Source: JANMDU01 sp031388245 (GTDB lineage: Bacteria; Pseudomonadota; Gammaproteobacteria; Burkholderiales; Burkholderiaceae_C). Taken from it: a DNA stretch of 24,506 bases. Below, piece by piece: positions 1 through 7,177 of this stretch; position 1 is the first letter of the stretch; each line of letters begins with the position of its first letter. The stretch spans positions 1-24,506 of the forward strand of contig JANNED010000333.1 in NCBI GenBank assembly GCA_031388245.1, read 5' to 3'. The notes under the pieces were generated by a model. The model was not told the origin of the DNA and did no database searches. It saw only the letters and a program-made list of their open reading frames with translations. The translations under genes and the position numbers were made by a program.

Positions 1-720
1 GATGGCTACAACCTCTTCATGGGCGCGGTGCACCATTCGATTGCACCCAGCATGTATGCCAAGTTAGATTACGACATTGAAAAAGATTTCGTGCCGCTGA
101 TTTTGGTGGCCAATGTGCCGCAAGTCGTTGTTGTCAATCCGCGCAAAGTGCCCGTAGCGAATTTCAAAGAATTTTTGGCTTTTCTCAAAGCCAATCCCGG
201 CAAGCTCAATTACGGCTCAGCTGGTGGCGGTACCTCGCATCATCTTGCTGGCGAGCTCTTCAAGCAGCAGACCAAAACTTTTATCACGCATATTCCGTAT
301 CGCGGCGCAGGCCCTTCGTTGCAAGGCTTGATTGCGGGCGATGTGGAGATGATGTTTGATGGCTTGGGCTCAAGCGCTGCGCATATCAATGGTGGCCGCA
401 TCAAAGCGCTGATGGTCTCGGGCAAACAGCGCAATGCGGCATTTCCTGATGTGCCTTGCGCGGCAGAGCTCGGTTTGCCCGATTACACGGTAACGACTTG
501 GTATGGCATCTGGACACCGCGCGGCACGCCTGCTGATGTGCAAGCCCGTGCGATTGAGGAAATTCGCAAGGCCTACAACACCGATGAAGCCAAAGCGGCT
601 TGGGCGCGGCAAGGCGCGGAATTTACGGGGCTGACAGGTGCGCAATTTGGCAGCTTTGTGAGCAGCGAGATCAAGCGCTGGGAACAAGTCGTCAAGCTCT
701 CGGGCGCGAAGCTGGATTGA
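1..720 (+). CDS. Bug-family tripartite tricarboxylate transporter substrate-binding protein, 5' truncated by the window
   Basis: The reading frame is open from base 1 (first codons read D-G-Y-N-L-F) and ends with TGA at 718-720, so the signal peptide and the first lobe start lie upstream. The visible 239 residues carry Bug-family landmarks: a run of the type DFVPL.LVA..P.V.VVNP, then NPGKLNYGSAGGGTSHH, then IPYRGAGPSLQGLIAGDVEMMFDG, and the closing region with GxxFPDVP and W-Y-G-I-W. Bug proteins are periplasmic receptors that bind small carboxylates and normally feed a TctAB permease, but Burkholderiales encode many without a permease nearby. No TctA or TctB gene follows here. It is directly followed by a crotonase-fold gene and matB, so the ligand may be a dicarboxylate such as malonate; that is inference from neighbours only. 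Confidence 0.9.
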   Translation, partial: DGYNLFMGAVHHSIAPSMYAKLDYDIEKDFVPLILVANVPQVVVVNPRKVPVANFKEFLAFLKANPGKLNYGSAGGGTSHHLAGELFKQQTKTFITHIPYRGAGPSLQGLIAGDVEMMFDGLGSSAAHINGGRIKALMVSGKQRNAAFPDVPCAAELGLPDYTVTTWYGIWTPRGTPADVQARAIEEIRKAYNTDEAKAAWARQGAEFTGLTGAQFGSFVSSEIKRWEQVVKLSGAKLD

Positions 721-752
721 TCAGCCCTGATTTGATCCGTCGTACCGCTGCC

Positions 753-1544
753 ATGCTCAATCTGCAAGTGACGGGGCATATTGCCTCTCTTGTGATCAGC
801 CACCCCGCACGCCGCAACGCGATGACGCGGGCGATGTGGCAAGCCTTGCCGGGGGTGCTCAGCAGCTTGCCGCACGACGCGCGCTGCCTCGTGATTCGCG
901 GCGAGGGGGATCACTTTTGCTCCGGCGGTGATATTTCCGAATACCCCAGCTTTCGTTTTGAAGAGAGTAGTTTGCGAGCCTTCCATGAGGACGATGTGGC
1001 ACCCGCGCTTGAAGCCTTGCTCGCCCTCGACACTCCTATCGTGGCCATGATCGCTGGTCACTGCATGGGTGGTGGGTTGGAGATTGCATCGTGCGCAGAC
1101 ATTCGCATTGCAGCTGATTCAGCCACATTCGGCGTACCGATTGCTAAGCTGGGTATGCCGATGGCGCAGCGAGAGTTGGCGATTGTGCTTCGCGCAGCGG
1201 GTGAGGCTACGGTGCGTGAGATGCTGCTGGAAGCCAAGGTATTGAATGCGCAAGAGATGAAAGCGCGTGGCTTTGTGCAGCGCGTCGTGCCAGATGCGCA
1301 ACTACAGCAGGAGGCGATGGAGACGGCTGATCGCATCGCAGCGCTTTCGCCGCAAGCTGCCAAGCTCAACAAACAGTCTTTAAGGGAATTTTTTAACAAT
1401 AATAGCTCCCTAGCCGTCATAAAACCTGCTCAGAGTGCTATCAATTCGATACCGATGGATTCTTATGCGTATGCCAACAGCGGCGAGCATCGAGAAGGTA
1501 TTTCTGCGTTTCTTGCAAAACGCGCAGCTCAATTTAACCCATGA
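753..1544 (+). CDS. Enoyl-CoA hydratase/isomerase (crotonase) family protein
   Basis: 263 residues from ATG 753, the usual crotonase length; the frame is open further upstream but that part overlaps the Bug gene and has no crotonase similarity. TTG 732 is the only other sensible start. Visible motifs are the oxyanion-hole segment EGDHFCSGGD (residues 51-60) and HCMGGGLEIASCADIRIAA (103-121). The first catalytic glutamate of rat enoyl-CoA hydratase (Glu144) corresponds to Glu110 here, but the second (Glu164) falls on Ile130 in TFGVPIAKLG. A canonical hydration reaction is therefore doubtful, and an isomerase, decarboxylase or thioesterase-like role is equally possible. The stop overlaps the matB start (ATGA at 1541-1544), so the two are translationally coupled and the substrate is probably a CoA ester made by MatB. 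Confidence 0.88.
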   Translation: MLNLQVTGHIASLVISHPARRNAMTRAMWQALPGVLSSLPHDARCLVIRGEGDHFCSGGDISEYPSFRFEESSLRAFHEDDVAPALEALLALDTPIVAMIAGHCMGGGLEIASCADIRIAADSATFGVPIAKLGMPMAQRELAIVLRAAGEATVREMLLEAKVLNAQEMKARGFVQRVVPDAQLQQEAMETADRIAALSPQAAKLNKQSLREFFNNNSSLAVIKPAQSAINSIPMDSYAYANSGEHREGISAFLAKRAAQFNP

Positions 1545-3085
1545 AAAATTCAAACATTTACGCCAACTTGCGCGAGCAGTTTCCCGCTGATTTAGATTCA
1601 ATCGCCGTCGAGACCGACAACGGTTTGCACTACGCGTGGCGCGATATCGAGCGCGGCAGCGCGATGATGGCTAACTTGCTGCAAGGCCTCAATATTCCGC
1701 GCGGCAGCCGAGTAGCCGTGCAGGTTGAAAAATCTGTCGAAGCGATGATGCTTTACTTGGCCACACTGCGCGCAGGCTTAGTCTTCTTGCCACTCAACAC
1801 AGCCTATCAAAGCGCAGAGATGGAATATTTCATCACCAATGCAGAGCCAGCTGTGGTGGTGTGTAGCAGTAAAAATTTTGGCTGGGTGTCAAAAATCGCA
1901 TTCACCTGTGGTGCTCAGAGCGTGTTCACTCTAGACGGTGATCGCACAGGTAGCTTGCTCGATCGCGCTGTGCATTGCTCTGATATTCATAGCTGCTCGC
2001 GCAATGAAGACTGCGACTTGGCAGCTATTCTGTACACAAGCGGCACCACAGGAAGAAGCAAAGGCGCGATGCTCTCGCATGGCAATATGCTGAGCAATGC
2101 TGCGATGCTGAAAAGCTATTGGGGCTTTAAAACTGATGACGTGTTGATTCATGCTCTGCCCATTTTTCATGTGCATGGCTTGTTTGTGGCGATTCATGCC
2201 GCACTCATCAATGGCAGCAAGATGATTTGGCTCAACAAGTTTGACCCTAAGGCTGTGATTGCTGCAATGCCGCGCGCCACGGTCTTCATGGGCGTGCCTA
2301 CGCTCTATACGCGTATGTTGGGTGAAGCAACGCTCAGCAAAGCAGCCGCAGCAAACATGCGCTTGTTTATCGCAGGCTCTGCGCCTCTTCTGAAAGAAAC
2401 GCACGAAGAATGGGAGGCTGCGACGGGTCACAAAATCTTAGAGCGCTACGGCATGAGCGAGACAGTGATGCTGACCAGTAATCCGTATACCGCAGACACA
2501 CGCTACAAAAACCAGAGCGAGCGCCGCGCCGGCACGGTGGGCTTCCCGCTGCCGGGCGTGAGCTTGCGCATTGCGGGCGATGATGGCAAAGCCCTGCCCA
2601 CGGGCGAGATTGGTGGCATCCAGGTCAAAGGCCCGAATGTGTTTGCAGGCTATTGGCGCATGCCCGAGAAGACGAAAGAAGAGTTCACGGCTGACGGCTT
2701 TTTCAAAACTGGCGATGTGGGCAAGCAAGATGAGCGTGGTTATGTTCACATCGTTGGCCGCAGCAAAGACCTCATCATCTCTGGCGGTTACAACGTCTAT
2801 CCCGCTGAGATTGAGGGCTATATCAACGAGATGGATGGCGTTGCTGAGAGCGCCTTGATCGGCGTGCCGCATCCTGATTTTGGTGAGGTGGGTATCGCGG
2901 TGGTGATCGCTAAGGCAGGCGCTGTCCTCAAACCGGAGGCCATTCTTGCCACACTCAAATCAAAATTGGCAAATTTCAAAATCCCCAAACGCTGCGAAAT
3001 CGTTGCCGAACTACCGCGCAACACCATGGGAAAAGTGCAGAAAAATCTGCTGCGTGAGCTTTACAAATCCGTCTTCCAAAATTGA
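1541..3085 (+). CDS. matB: Malonyl-CoA synthetase (malonate--CoA ligase), acyl-CoA synthetase superfamily
   Basis: 514 residues, close to the roughly 500 of known MatB proteins. It activates malonate (or methylmalonate) to the CoA thioester with ATP in the cytoplasm. The adenylate-forming signatures are all present: P-loop YTSGTTGRSKG (165-175), ERYGMSET (301-308), the hinge/adenosine region with TGD (390-392) and the C-terminal catalytic lysine in PRNTMGKVQ (Lys498). Several stretches match my memory of rhizobial MatB almost word for word, for example RVAVQVEKS, PLNTAY, IHALPIFH.HGLF, NKFDP and GFPLPGV, which favours MatB over generic long-chain acyl-CoA ligases. The start ATG overlaps the crotonase stop. 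No malonyl-CoA decarboxylase (matA) is visible; it could lie upstream of the window. Substrate choice is inferred, not proven. Confidence 0.85.
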   Translation: MKNSNIYANLREQFPADLDSIAVETDNGLHYAWRDIERGSAMMANLLQGLNIPRGSRVAVQVEKSVEAMMLYLATLRAGLVFLPLNTAYQSAEMEYFITNAEPAVVVCSSKNFGWVSKIAFTCGAQSVFTLDGDRTGSLLDRAVHCSDIHSCSRNEDCDLAAILYTSGTTGRSKGAMLSHGNMLSNAAMLKSYWGFKTDDVLIHALPIFHVHGLFVAIHAALINGSKMIWLNKFDPKAVIAAMPRATVFMGVPTLYTRMLGEATLSKAAAANMRLFIAGSAPLLKETHEEWEAATGHKILERYGMSETVMLTSNPYTADTRYKNQSERRAGTVGFPLPGVSLRIAGDDGKALPTGEIGGIQVKGPNVFAGYWRMPEKTKEEFTADGFFKTGDVGKQDERGYVHIVGRSKDLIISGGYNVYPAEIEGYINEMDGVAESALIGVPHPDFGEVGIAVVIAKAGAVLKPEAILATLKSKLANFKIPKRCEIVAELPRNTMGKVQKNLLRELYKSVFQN

Positions 3086-3098
3086 TTGAAATCAGGAG

Positions 3099-3125
3099 TT
3101 AATTGGGGTCAGATACGCATTAATT
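3099..3125. repeat. GGGGTCAGATAC tag, copy A
   Basis: A 27-base AT-flanked tag: TTAATT, then GGGGTCAGATACGCA, then TTAATT. The same 27 bases recur at 14940-14966 with one difference (G to A). It lies just downstream of matB, in a gap of 425 bases without a gene. GGGGTCAG tags of this kind are ones I associate with REP-like palindromes mobilised by IS200-like tyrosine transposases; that association is from memory. Confidence 0.7.
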
Positions 3126-3144
3126 CGCAGTGACTCTTCTTTTG

Positions 3145-3188
3145 ATAGCACTCTGCGCAGGTTTCTTGCCGGCAAAGTGCTTATTTTG
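3145..3188. repeat. ATAGC-type short dispersed repeat, copy A
   Basis: 44 bases beginning ATAGCACTCTGCGCAG and containing GCCGGCAAAGTGCTTATTT. Related copies are at 14874-14917 and 15354-15397; the most conserved parts are ATAGC, the GCGCAG segment and GCCGG(C/T)AAAGTGCTTATTT. Unlike the other copies, this one lacks an obvious GCTAT left arm. It probably represents a small non-coding dispersed repeat; no transposase is nearby. Confidence 0.6.
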
Positions 3189-3205
3189 TTCATAAATCGT
3201 ACCTT

Positions 3206-3316
3206 GCGGCAGCCTACGCGCTGTGCGGCTGAGCCCAGAGCAGCGAACCCTTCGGGTAAGCATCTGCAGTGCTCGCTGCTCAATCGGGCTCAGCCGCACA
3301 GCGCGTAGCCTGCCGC
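3206..3316. repeat. Long branched palindrome (REP/MITE-like), copy A
   Basis: The outer arms at 3206-3235 and 3286-3316 are reverse complements over about 30 bases with one bulged base (arm core CTACGCGCTGTGCGGCTGAG). A second stem continues inside: GAGCAGCGA (3238-3246) pairs with TCGCTGCTC (3273-3281). The tip holds a small hairpin ACCC-TTC-GGGT (3247-3257) followed by a CTGCAG-centred segment (3264-3269), giving a branched shape. Copy B at 14990-15203 shares the arm core and the tip. No ORF is convincing here. The remaining bases 3317-3450 show no gene or clear signal. Confidence 0.75.
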
Positions 3317-3456
3317 GAGATTGAGCGAGGTCGAGTGCGAACCGTCGGTTATCGGCGAAAAGTAATTTGATCGACCAGCGGCATGCCAAAAAACCAAGCC
3401 CATTCGTGTTTACGAGCAGTTGAGATAACTGTTAGACGCTGTTTGCTTGCTTCGTG

Positions 3457-3471
3457 TGTGACAAAATCACA
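3457..3471. promoter_or_regulatory. Inverted repeat upstream of the Bug-dehydratase operon, possible operator
   Basis: A perfect inverted repeat TGTGA-CAAAA-TCACA lies 39 bases before the Bug start codon. It resembles a CRP half-site pair but has a 5-base rather than 6-base spacer, so a CRP site is unlikely. Its position between a putative promoter and the start suggests an operator of unknown regulator. Confidence 0.3.
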
Positions 3472-3510
3472 TCAAGAGTCGTTAGCACAGACCTCAACAG
3501 GAGACACTTC

Positions 3511-4509
3511 ATGAAAAATCTTCGATTCGCCGGCGTATTCATTGCGCAAGCAGCTATCGCTTTAGTAGCATCTGCACTCCTCTCGGGCGCGACACTCGCA
3601 CAAAGCGACTATCCAAATAAGCCGATCAAGATCCTCGTGCCCTTCCCACCGGGCGGCACCAGTGATGTGATGGGACGCATGATGGCTGAGCCGCTTTCGC
3701 GGGTTCTTAAAACACCTGTGACGGTGGAAAACGTGGGAGGTGGAGGCGGTGTCGTGGGCACGGAGCGGGGCGTTAAAGCTGCTGCTGACGGTTACACGAT
3801 CATTCAAACCGGCGTGGGGCAAAACGCCGTGGCGCATGGCTTGGATCCGGAGTTGAACAAGCGCTACAACTCCAACACCGATTTTATTCACCTGAGCCAA
3901 ATCCACCAAGGCCCGAACGTGCTGGTGGTCAATAGCGATCGTCCGTTTAAATCACTCAAAGATGTGGTGCAGTTTGCCAAAGCCAATCCCGGCAAGCTCG
4001 ATTACGGCTACACCCATGCGGCCAGCGGCCACATGGCGATGGAATTGTTCAAGCAGACCGCTGGCATCTTTATGACGGGCATTCCTTATCGCGGCGGTGG
4101 CCCGATGCTGACTGCTGCGATCAGCAATGAAATTCCCTTCATGTTCATCAACCAAGATGTGGCGCTGCCGCATGTGAAATCAGGCAAGCTGCGCGCGCTG
4201 GCTGTGAGCAGTTTGCAGCGCAACCCGCTCTTTCCTGATGTGCCCACTGTGGCTGAAAGTGGCTATCCGGGCTTTCAGGCGCTATCGTGGAGCGGTCTCT
4301 CAGTACAAAAAGGCACGCCGCAGCCGATTGTGGACAAGTTAGAGGCCGCAATCAAGGAAGTGATGCAGTCGGAAGCCATCAAGCAACGCATGGCCGCCCA
4401 AGGCTTCGTGATTCCACCTTTGGGGCAAAAGCCTTACGTTGAGTTTGTCGCCAAAGAAATTGTGCAGTGGGACAAAGTGATCAAAACGGCTGGCATCAAA
4501 GCGCAATGA
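3511..4509 (+). CDS. Bug-family tripartite tricarboxylate transporter substrate-binding protein
   Basis: 332 residues from ATG 3511, chosen because a good ribosome site (AGGAGA, 3499-3504) sits 6 bases before it and because this start gives a clean Sec signal peptide: basic Lys2 and Arg5, a hydrophobic core, and cleavage near TLAQ-S at about residue 32. An upstream GTG at 3454 is in frame but gives no such signal. The mature protein opens with the Bug signature YPNKPIKILVPFPPGGTSD, followed by NPGKLDYGY, IPYRGGGP and PLFPDVPTVAESGYPGF. It is a periplasmic receptor for a small carboxylate; no TctAB permease is encoded nearby. The next gene, 13 bases away, encodes a sugar-acid dehydratase, which suggests an aldonate or aldarate ligand (inference). 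Confidence 0.93.
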   Translation: MKNLRFAGVFIAQAAIALVASALLSGATLAQSDYPNKPIKILVPFPPGGTSDVMGRMMAEPLSRVLKTPVTVENVGGGGGVVGTERGVKAAADGYTIIQTGVGQNAVAHGLDPELNKRYNSNTDFIHLSQIHQGPNVLVVNSDRPFKSLKDVVQFAKANPGKLDYGYTHAASGHMAMELFKQTAGIFMTGIPYRGGGPMLTAAISNEIPFMFINQDVALPHVKSGKLRALAVSSLQRNPLFPDVPTVAESGYPGFQALSWSGLSVQKGTPQPIVDKLEAAIKEVMQSEAIKQRMAAQGFVIPPLGQKPYVEFVAKEIVQWDKVIKTAGIKAQ

Positions 4510-4522
4510 TTGAGGCTCAACC

Positions 4523-6265
4523 ATGACAGCGAGAAAAACCTACGAGCAACTGCGCTCTGCACGCTGGTTTGCGCCCGACGATCTGCGCGGCTTTGGGCAT
4601 CGCTCGCGCGCCATGCAAATGGGCTATGACCATCAGGACTGGCAAGGCAAGCCGATCATTGCCATCTTGAACACGTGGAGCGACATTGGCAATTGCCATT
4701 CGCACTTTAAAAATCGCGTGGAAGAAGTCAAGCGCGGTGTGCTGCAAGCGGGCGGCTTCCCGCTTGAGATTCCTTGCATTTCAGTGGCAGAGAATTTCGT
4801 CAAGCCCACCACGATGCTTTATCGCAATTTGTTGGCAATTGAAGCCGAAGAATTGCTGCGCAGCCACCCGATTGATGGCGCGGTGCTCATGGGCGGCTGC
4901 GACAAAACCACGCCCGGCCTGCTCATGGGCGCATTCAGCATGGGCTTGCCCTGCATCTATTTGCCCGCTGGTCCGATGCTGCGCGGCAATTGGAAAGGCA
5001 AGACGCTCGGCTCCGGCTCAGATGCCTGGAAATATTGGGACGAGCGCCGCGCAGGCAACATCACCGATGTGCAATGGATGGAAATTGAAGGCGGCATCGC
5101 CCGCAGCGCAGGCACCTGCATGGTGATGGGCACAGCGGCCACGATGATGGGCATTGCCGAGGCCTTGGGAATGACGTTGCCCGGTGCATCCAGCATCCCC
5201 GCAGTCGATGCCAACCATCAACGCATGGCCACGCAATGCGGCAGGCGCATCGTGGATATGGTGTGGGAAGACCTCACGCCGGCGCGGATGTTGACTCGCG
5301 AGAGCTTTGAGAATGCGCTCACCGTGGCGATGGCCGAAGGCTGCTCTACGAATGCGATCATTCATCTGGTGGCGATTTCTCGCCGCGCAGGCATTCCTTT
5401 GACGCTCGATGATTTCGATGCCTTCTCGCGCAAAGTGCCAGTCATTGCGAATATTCGCCCGAGCGGTGATAAATATTTGATGGAAGATTTTTATTACGCG
5501 GGCGGGATGAAGGCGCTGATGAAAACGCTGCTGGATGCGGGCATGTTGCATCGCGATGCGCTCACGGTGAATGGCCACACGGTTGCCGAAAATTTGAAAG
5601 ATGCCGAGACGTACAACGACGATGTGATTCGCCCGATTGCCAATGCGATTTACAAAGAAGGCGCGCTTGCTGTGCTCCGAGGGAATCTTGCACCCAACGG
5701 CTGTGTGATCAAGCCCAGCGCTTGTGCTGAAAAGTTTTTAAAGCATACCGGGCCTGCGCTGGTGTTTGACGACTATCCTTCGCTCAAAAAAGCCATCGAC
5801 GATCCTGATTTAGACGTGACGGAAAACCACGTCATGATTCTGCGCAACGCTGGCCCGCAAGGCGGCCCCGGTATGCCAGAGTGGGGCATGGTGCCGATTC
5901 CTACGAAGCTCGTCAAACTTGGTGTGCGCGACATGCTGCGCATCTCAGATGCCCGCATGAGCGGCACAAGCTATGGCGCATGCATCCTGCATGTGAGCCC
6001 CGAGAGCTATATCGGCGGGCCGCTGGCCTTGGTGCAAAACGGCGATTTGATTACCGTCAACGTCCCAGAGCGCACCATCCATTTAGAAGTGAGTGAACAA
6101 GAGCTTGCACGCCGCAAAGCCGCATGGCAACCACCACCCAAACGCTTCGAGCGCGGCTACGGCCACATGTTCACCCAACACATTTTGCAGGCCGATCAGG
6201 GCTGCGATTTTGATTATTTAGAAACCAGTTTCGGTGCACCCGTGCCCGAGCCTGTGATTTATTGA
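4523..6265 (+). CDS. IlvD/Edd-family dehydratase, probable sugar-acid (aldonate) dehydratase
   Basis: 580 residues, the length of characterised L-arabinonate and D-xylonate dehydratases. These cytoplasmic enzymes use an iron-sulfur cluster and Mg2+ to convert sugar acids to 2-keto-3-deoxy acids. The three cluster cysteines are visible: Cys58 in NTWSDIGNC, Cys126 in GGCDKTTP and Cys199 in SAGTCMVMGTA. Asp127 and Lys128 are the expected metal-site residues, and Ser480 in DARMSGTSYG sits where the catalytic serine of the Rhizobium L-arabinonate dehydratase lies. The family spacing fits sugar-acid dehydratases better than branched-chain IlvD. It follows a Bug receptor by 13 bases and precedes an RraA-fold gene after a 116-base repeat-bearing spacer. 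The exact substrate (pentonate, hexonate or other) cannot be told from sequence alone. Confidence 0.9.
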   Translation: MTARKTYEQLRSARWFAPDDLRGFGHRSRAMQMGYDHQDWQGKPIIAILNTWSDIGNCHSHFKNRVEEVKRGVLQAGGFPLEIPCISVAENFVKPTTMLYRNLLAIEAEELLRSHPIDGAVLMGGCDKTTPGLLMGAFSMGLPCIYLPAGPMLRGNWKGKTLGSGSDAWKYWDERRAGNITDVQWMEIEGGIARSAGTCMVMGTAATMMGIAEALGMTLPGASSIPAVDANHQRMATQCGRRIVDMVWEDLTPARMLTRESFENALTVAMAEGCSTNAIIHLVAISRRAGIPLTLDDFDAFSRKVPVIANIRPSGDKYLMEDFYYAGGMKALMKTLLDAGMLHRDALTVNGHTVAENLKDAETYNDDVIRPIANAIYKEGALAVLRGNLAPNGCVIKPSACAEKFLKHTGPALVFDDYPSLKKAIDDPDLDVTENHVMILRNAGPQGGPGMPEWGMVPIPTKLVKLGVRDMLRISDARMSGTSYGACILHVSPESYIGGPLALVQNGDLITVNVPERTIHLEVSEQELARRKAAWQPPPKRFERGYGHMFTQHILQADQGCDFDYLETSFGAPVPEPVIY

Positions 6266-6357
6266 AATGACGTTCCCCCTATTGCCGCCTGCGGCGTCCT
6301 TTCCCCAAGGGGACACCGCTGGTGGACTGGCAAAGCCAGATCCACGGCGGTTGCTTG
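6266..6357. repeat. Triple-hairpin repeat in the spacer between dehydratase and RraA-fold genes
   Basis: Three adjacent hairpins occupy this spacer: GCCGC-CT-GCGGC (6284-6295), TCCCC-AA-GGGGA (6302-6313), and a longer imperfect stem at 6316-6350 whose centre is CTGGC-AAA-GCCAG. The sequence resembles an intergenic repeat I recall as abundant in Comamonadaceae genomes. It may attenuate transcription between the two genes or stabilise the upstream mRNA; neither is shown. Confidence 0.55.
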
Positions 6358-6381
6358 GAAAGACATTAACTAAACATCATC

Positions 6382-7113
6382 ATGCCACTTAACCCAACAA
6401 CAAAAACCAAACTCATGGCGGTCAGCACGGCTACGCTCTGCACAGCCCTTTTCAAACGCGGCCTGCGCAATCAATTTATTCAAGACGTGCGCCCTCTCAA
6501 CGCTACGCTGCCCAATATGGTAGGCGTTGCCTTCACGCTGCGCTACATCCCTGCGCGTGAAGATCTCAATCAGATCACGGTGTTTCAAGATCGAGCGCAT
6601 CCGCAGCGCGTCGCGGTCGAAACATGCCCGCCGGGCAGCGTGCTTGTGTTTGACAGCCGCAAAGACGCACGCGCCGCTTCCGCTGGATCGATTTTGATCA
6701 GCCGCCTTATGGTGCGCGGCTGTGCAGGCGTGGTCACTGATGGGGGTTTTAGAGATTCGCCAGAAATCGCAGCGCTTCCATTCCCCGCATATCACAACCG
6801 CCCCAGCGCCCCCACCAATCTCACGCTTCATCAAGCACTCGACATCAACGTACCCATTGGCTGTGGCGATGTGGCCGTGTGGCCGGGCGATGTGATGGTG
6901 GGTGACAAAGAAGGCGTGATCGTGATTCCAGCGGGTATTGCTGACGAAGTAGCCAAAGAAGCCGTGGAAATGACGGCCTTTGAAGATTTCGTCACGGAGA
7001 TGGTCGTTAAAGAAGGCCGTAGCATTCTTGGCCTCTATCCGCCGACTGAGCAAAAGAGCAAAGATGATTTTGCAGCTTGGATGCAAGCGAACTCACATCG
7101 TTATCCGTTGTGA
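6382..7113 (+). CDS. RraA-fold (HMG/CHA aldolase-like) protein
   Basis: 243 residues. The RraA fold comprises RNase E inhibitors and, more often outside enterics, class II pyruvate aldolases or related lyases acting on 4-hydroxy-2-oxo acids. Here the aldolase-type core is present: GAGVV-like strand followed by TDGGFRDSPE, giving Arg124, Asp125 and Glu128, residues that in the HMG/CHA aldolase subgroup bind pyruvate and the metal. The C-terminal part has VPIGCGDVAVWPGDVMVGDKEGVIVIP, typical of the family. It is likely misnamed 'ribonuclease activity regulator' by automated transfer. Its position after a sugar-acid dehydratase suggests it acts on the 2-keto-3-deoxy product or a derivative (inference). 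No clear Shine-Dalgarno precedes ATG 6382. Confidence 0.82.
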   Translation: MPLNPTTKTKLMAVSTATLCTALFKRGLRNQFIQDVRPLNATLPNMVGVAFTLRYIPAREDLNQITVFQDRAHPQRVAVETCPPGSVLVFDSRKDARAASAGSILISRLMVRGCAGVVTDGGFRDSPEIAALPFPAYHNRPSAPTNLTLHQALDINVPIGCGDVAVWPGDVMVGDKEGVIVIPAGIADEVAKEAVEMTAFEDFVTEMVVKEGRSILGLYPPTEQKSKDDFAAWMQANSHRYPL

Positions 7114-7158
7114 ATTTGAGTATTTTGACCACTTTGCCGTCATAAATGCTGCTTAGTT

Positions 7159-7177
7159 TGCTACAAAATAGGTAGCA
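7159..7177. terminator. Hairpin between convergent genes, ATAGC-type, possible bidirectional terminator
   Basis: A perfect stem TGCTAC-N7-GTAGCA fills the gap between the RraA-fold gene and the convergent kdgD stop (TAG at 7178-7180). The outer bases can extend the stem (AGT/ACT with small bulges). A GC-poor stem without a strong T tract makes it a weak terminator. The N7 loop and GTAGCAC tail resemble the ATAGC-type repeats elsewhere in the window. Confidence 0.4.

Noticed and set aside
573..1061. Long minus-strand frame opposite the Bug and crotonase genes
   Set aside because: Its translation has no recognisable domain and it is the antisense of two well-conserved coding genes.
3092..3389. 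Two small minus-strand frames downstream of matB
   Set aside because: Located within the repeat island; no start context and sequences derive from the hairpin arms.
3457..3471. CRP binding site
   Set aside because: TGTGA and TCACA are separated by 5 rather than 6 bases; retained only as a low-confidence inverted repeat.
5018..5578. 186-codon minus-strand frame inside the IlvD/Edd dehydratase gene
   Set aside because: His/Arg/Ala-rich shadow of a conserved gene; no ribosome site or family features.
6382..7113. RNase E inhibitor RraA
   Set aside because: The context of sugar-acid catabolism and the RD...E aldolase residues point to an RraA-fold enzyme rather than the enteric RNase E regulator.
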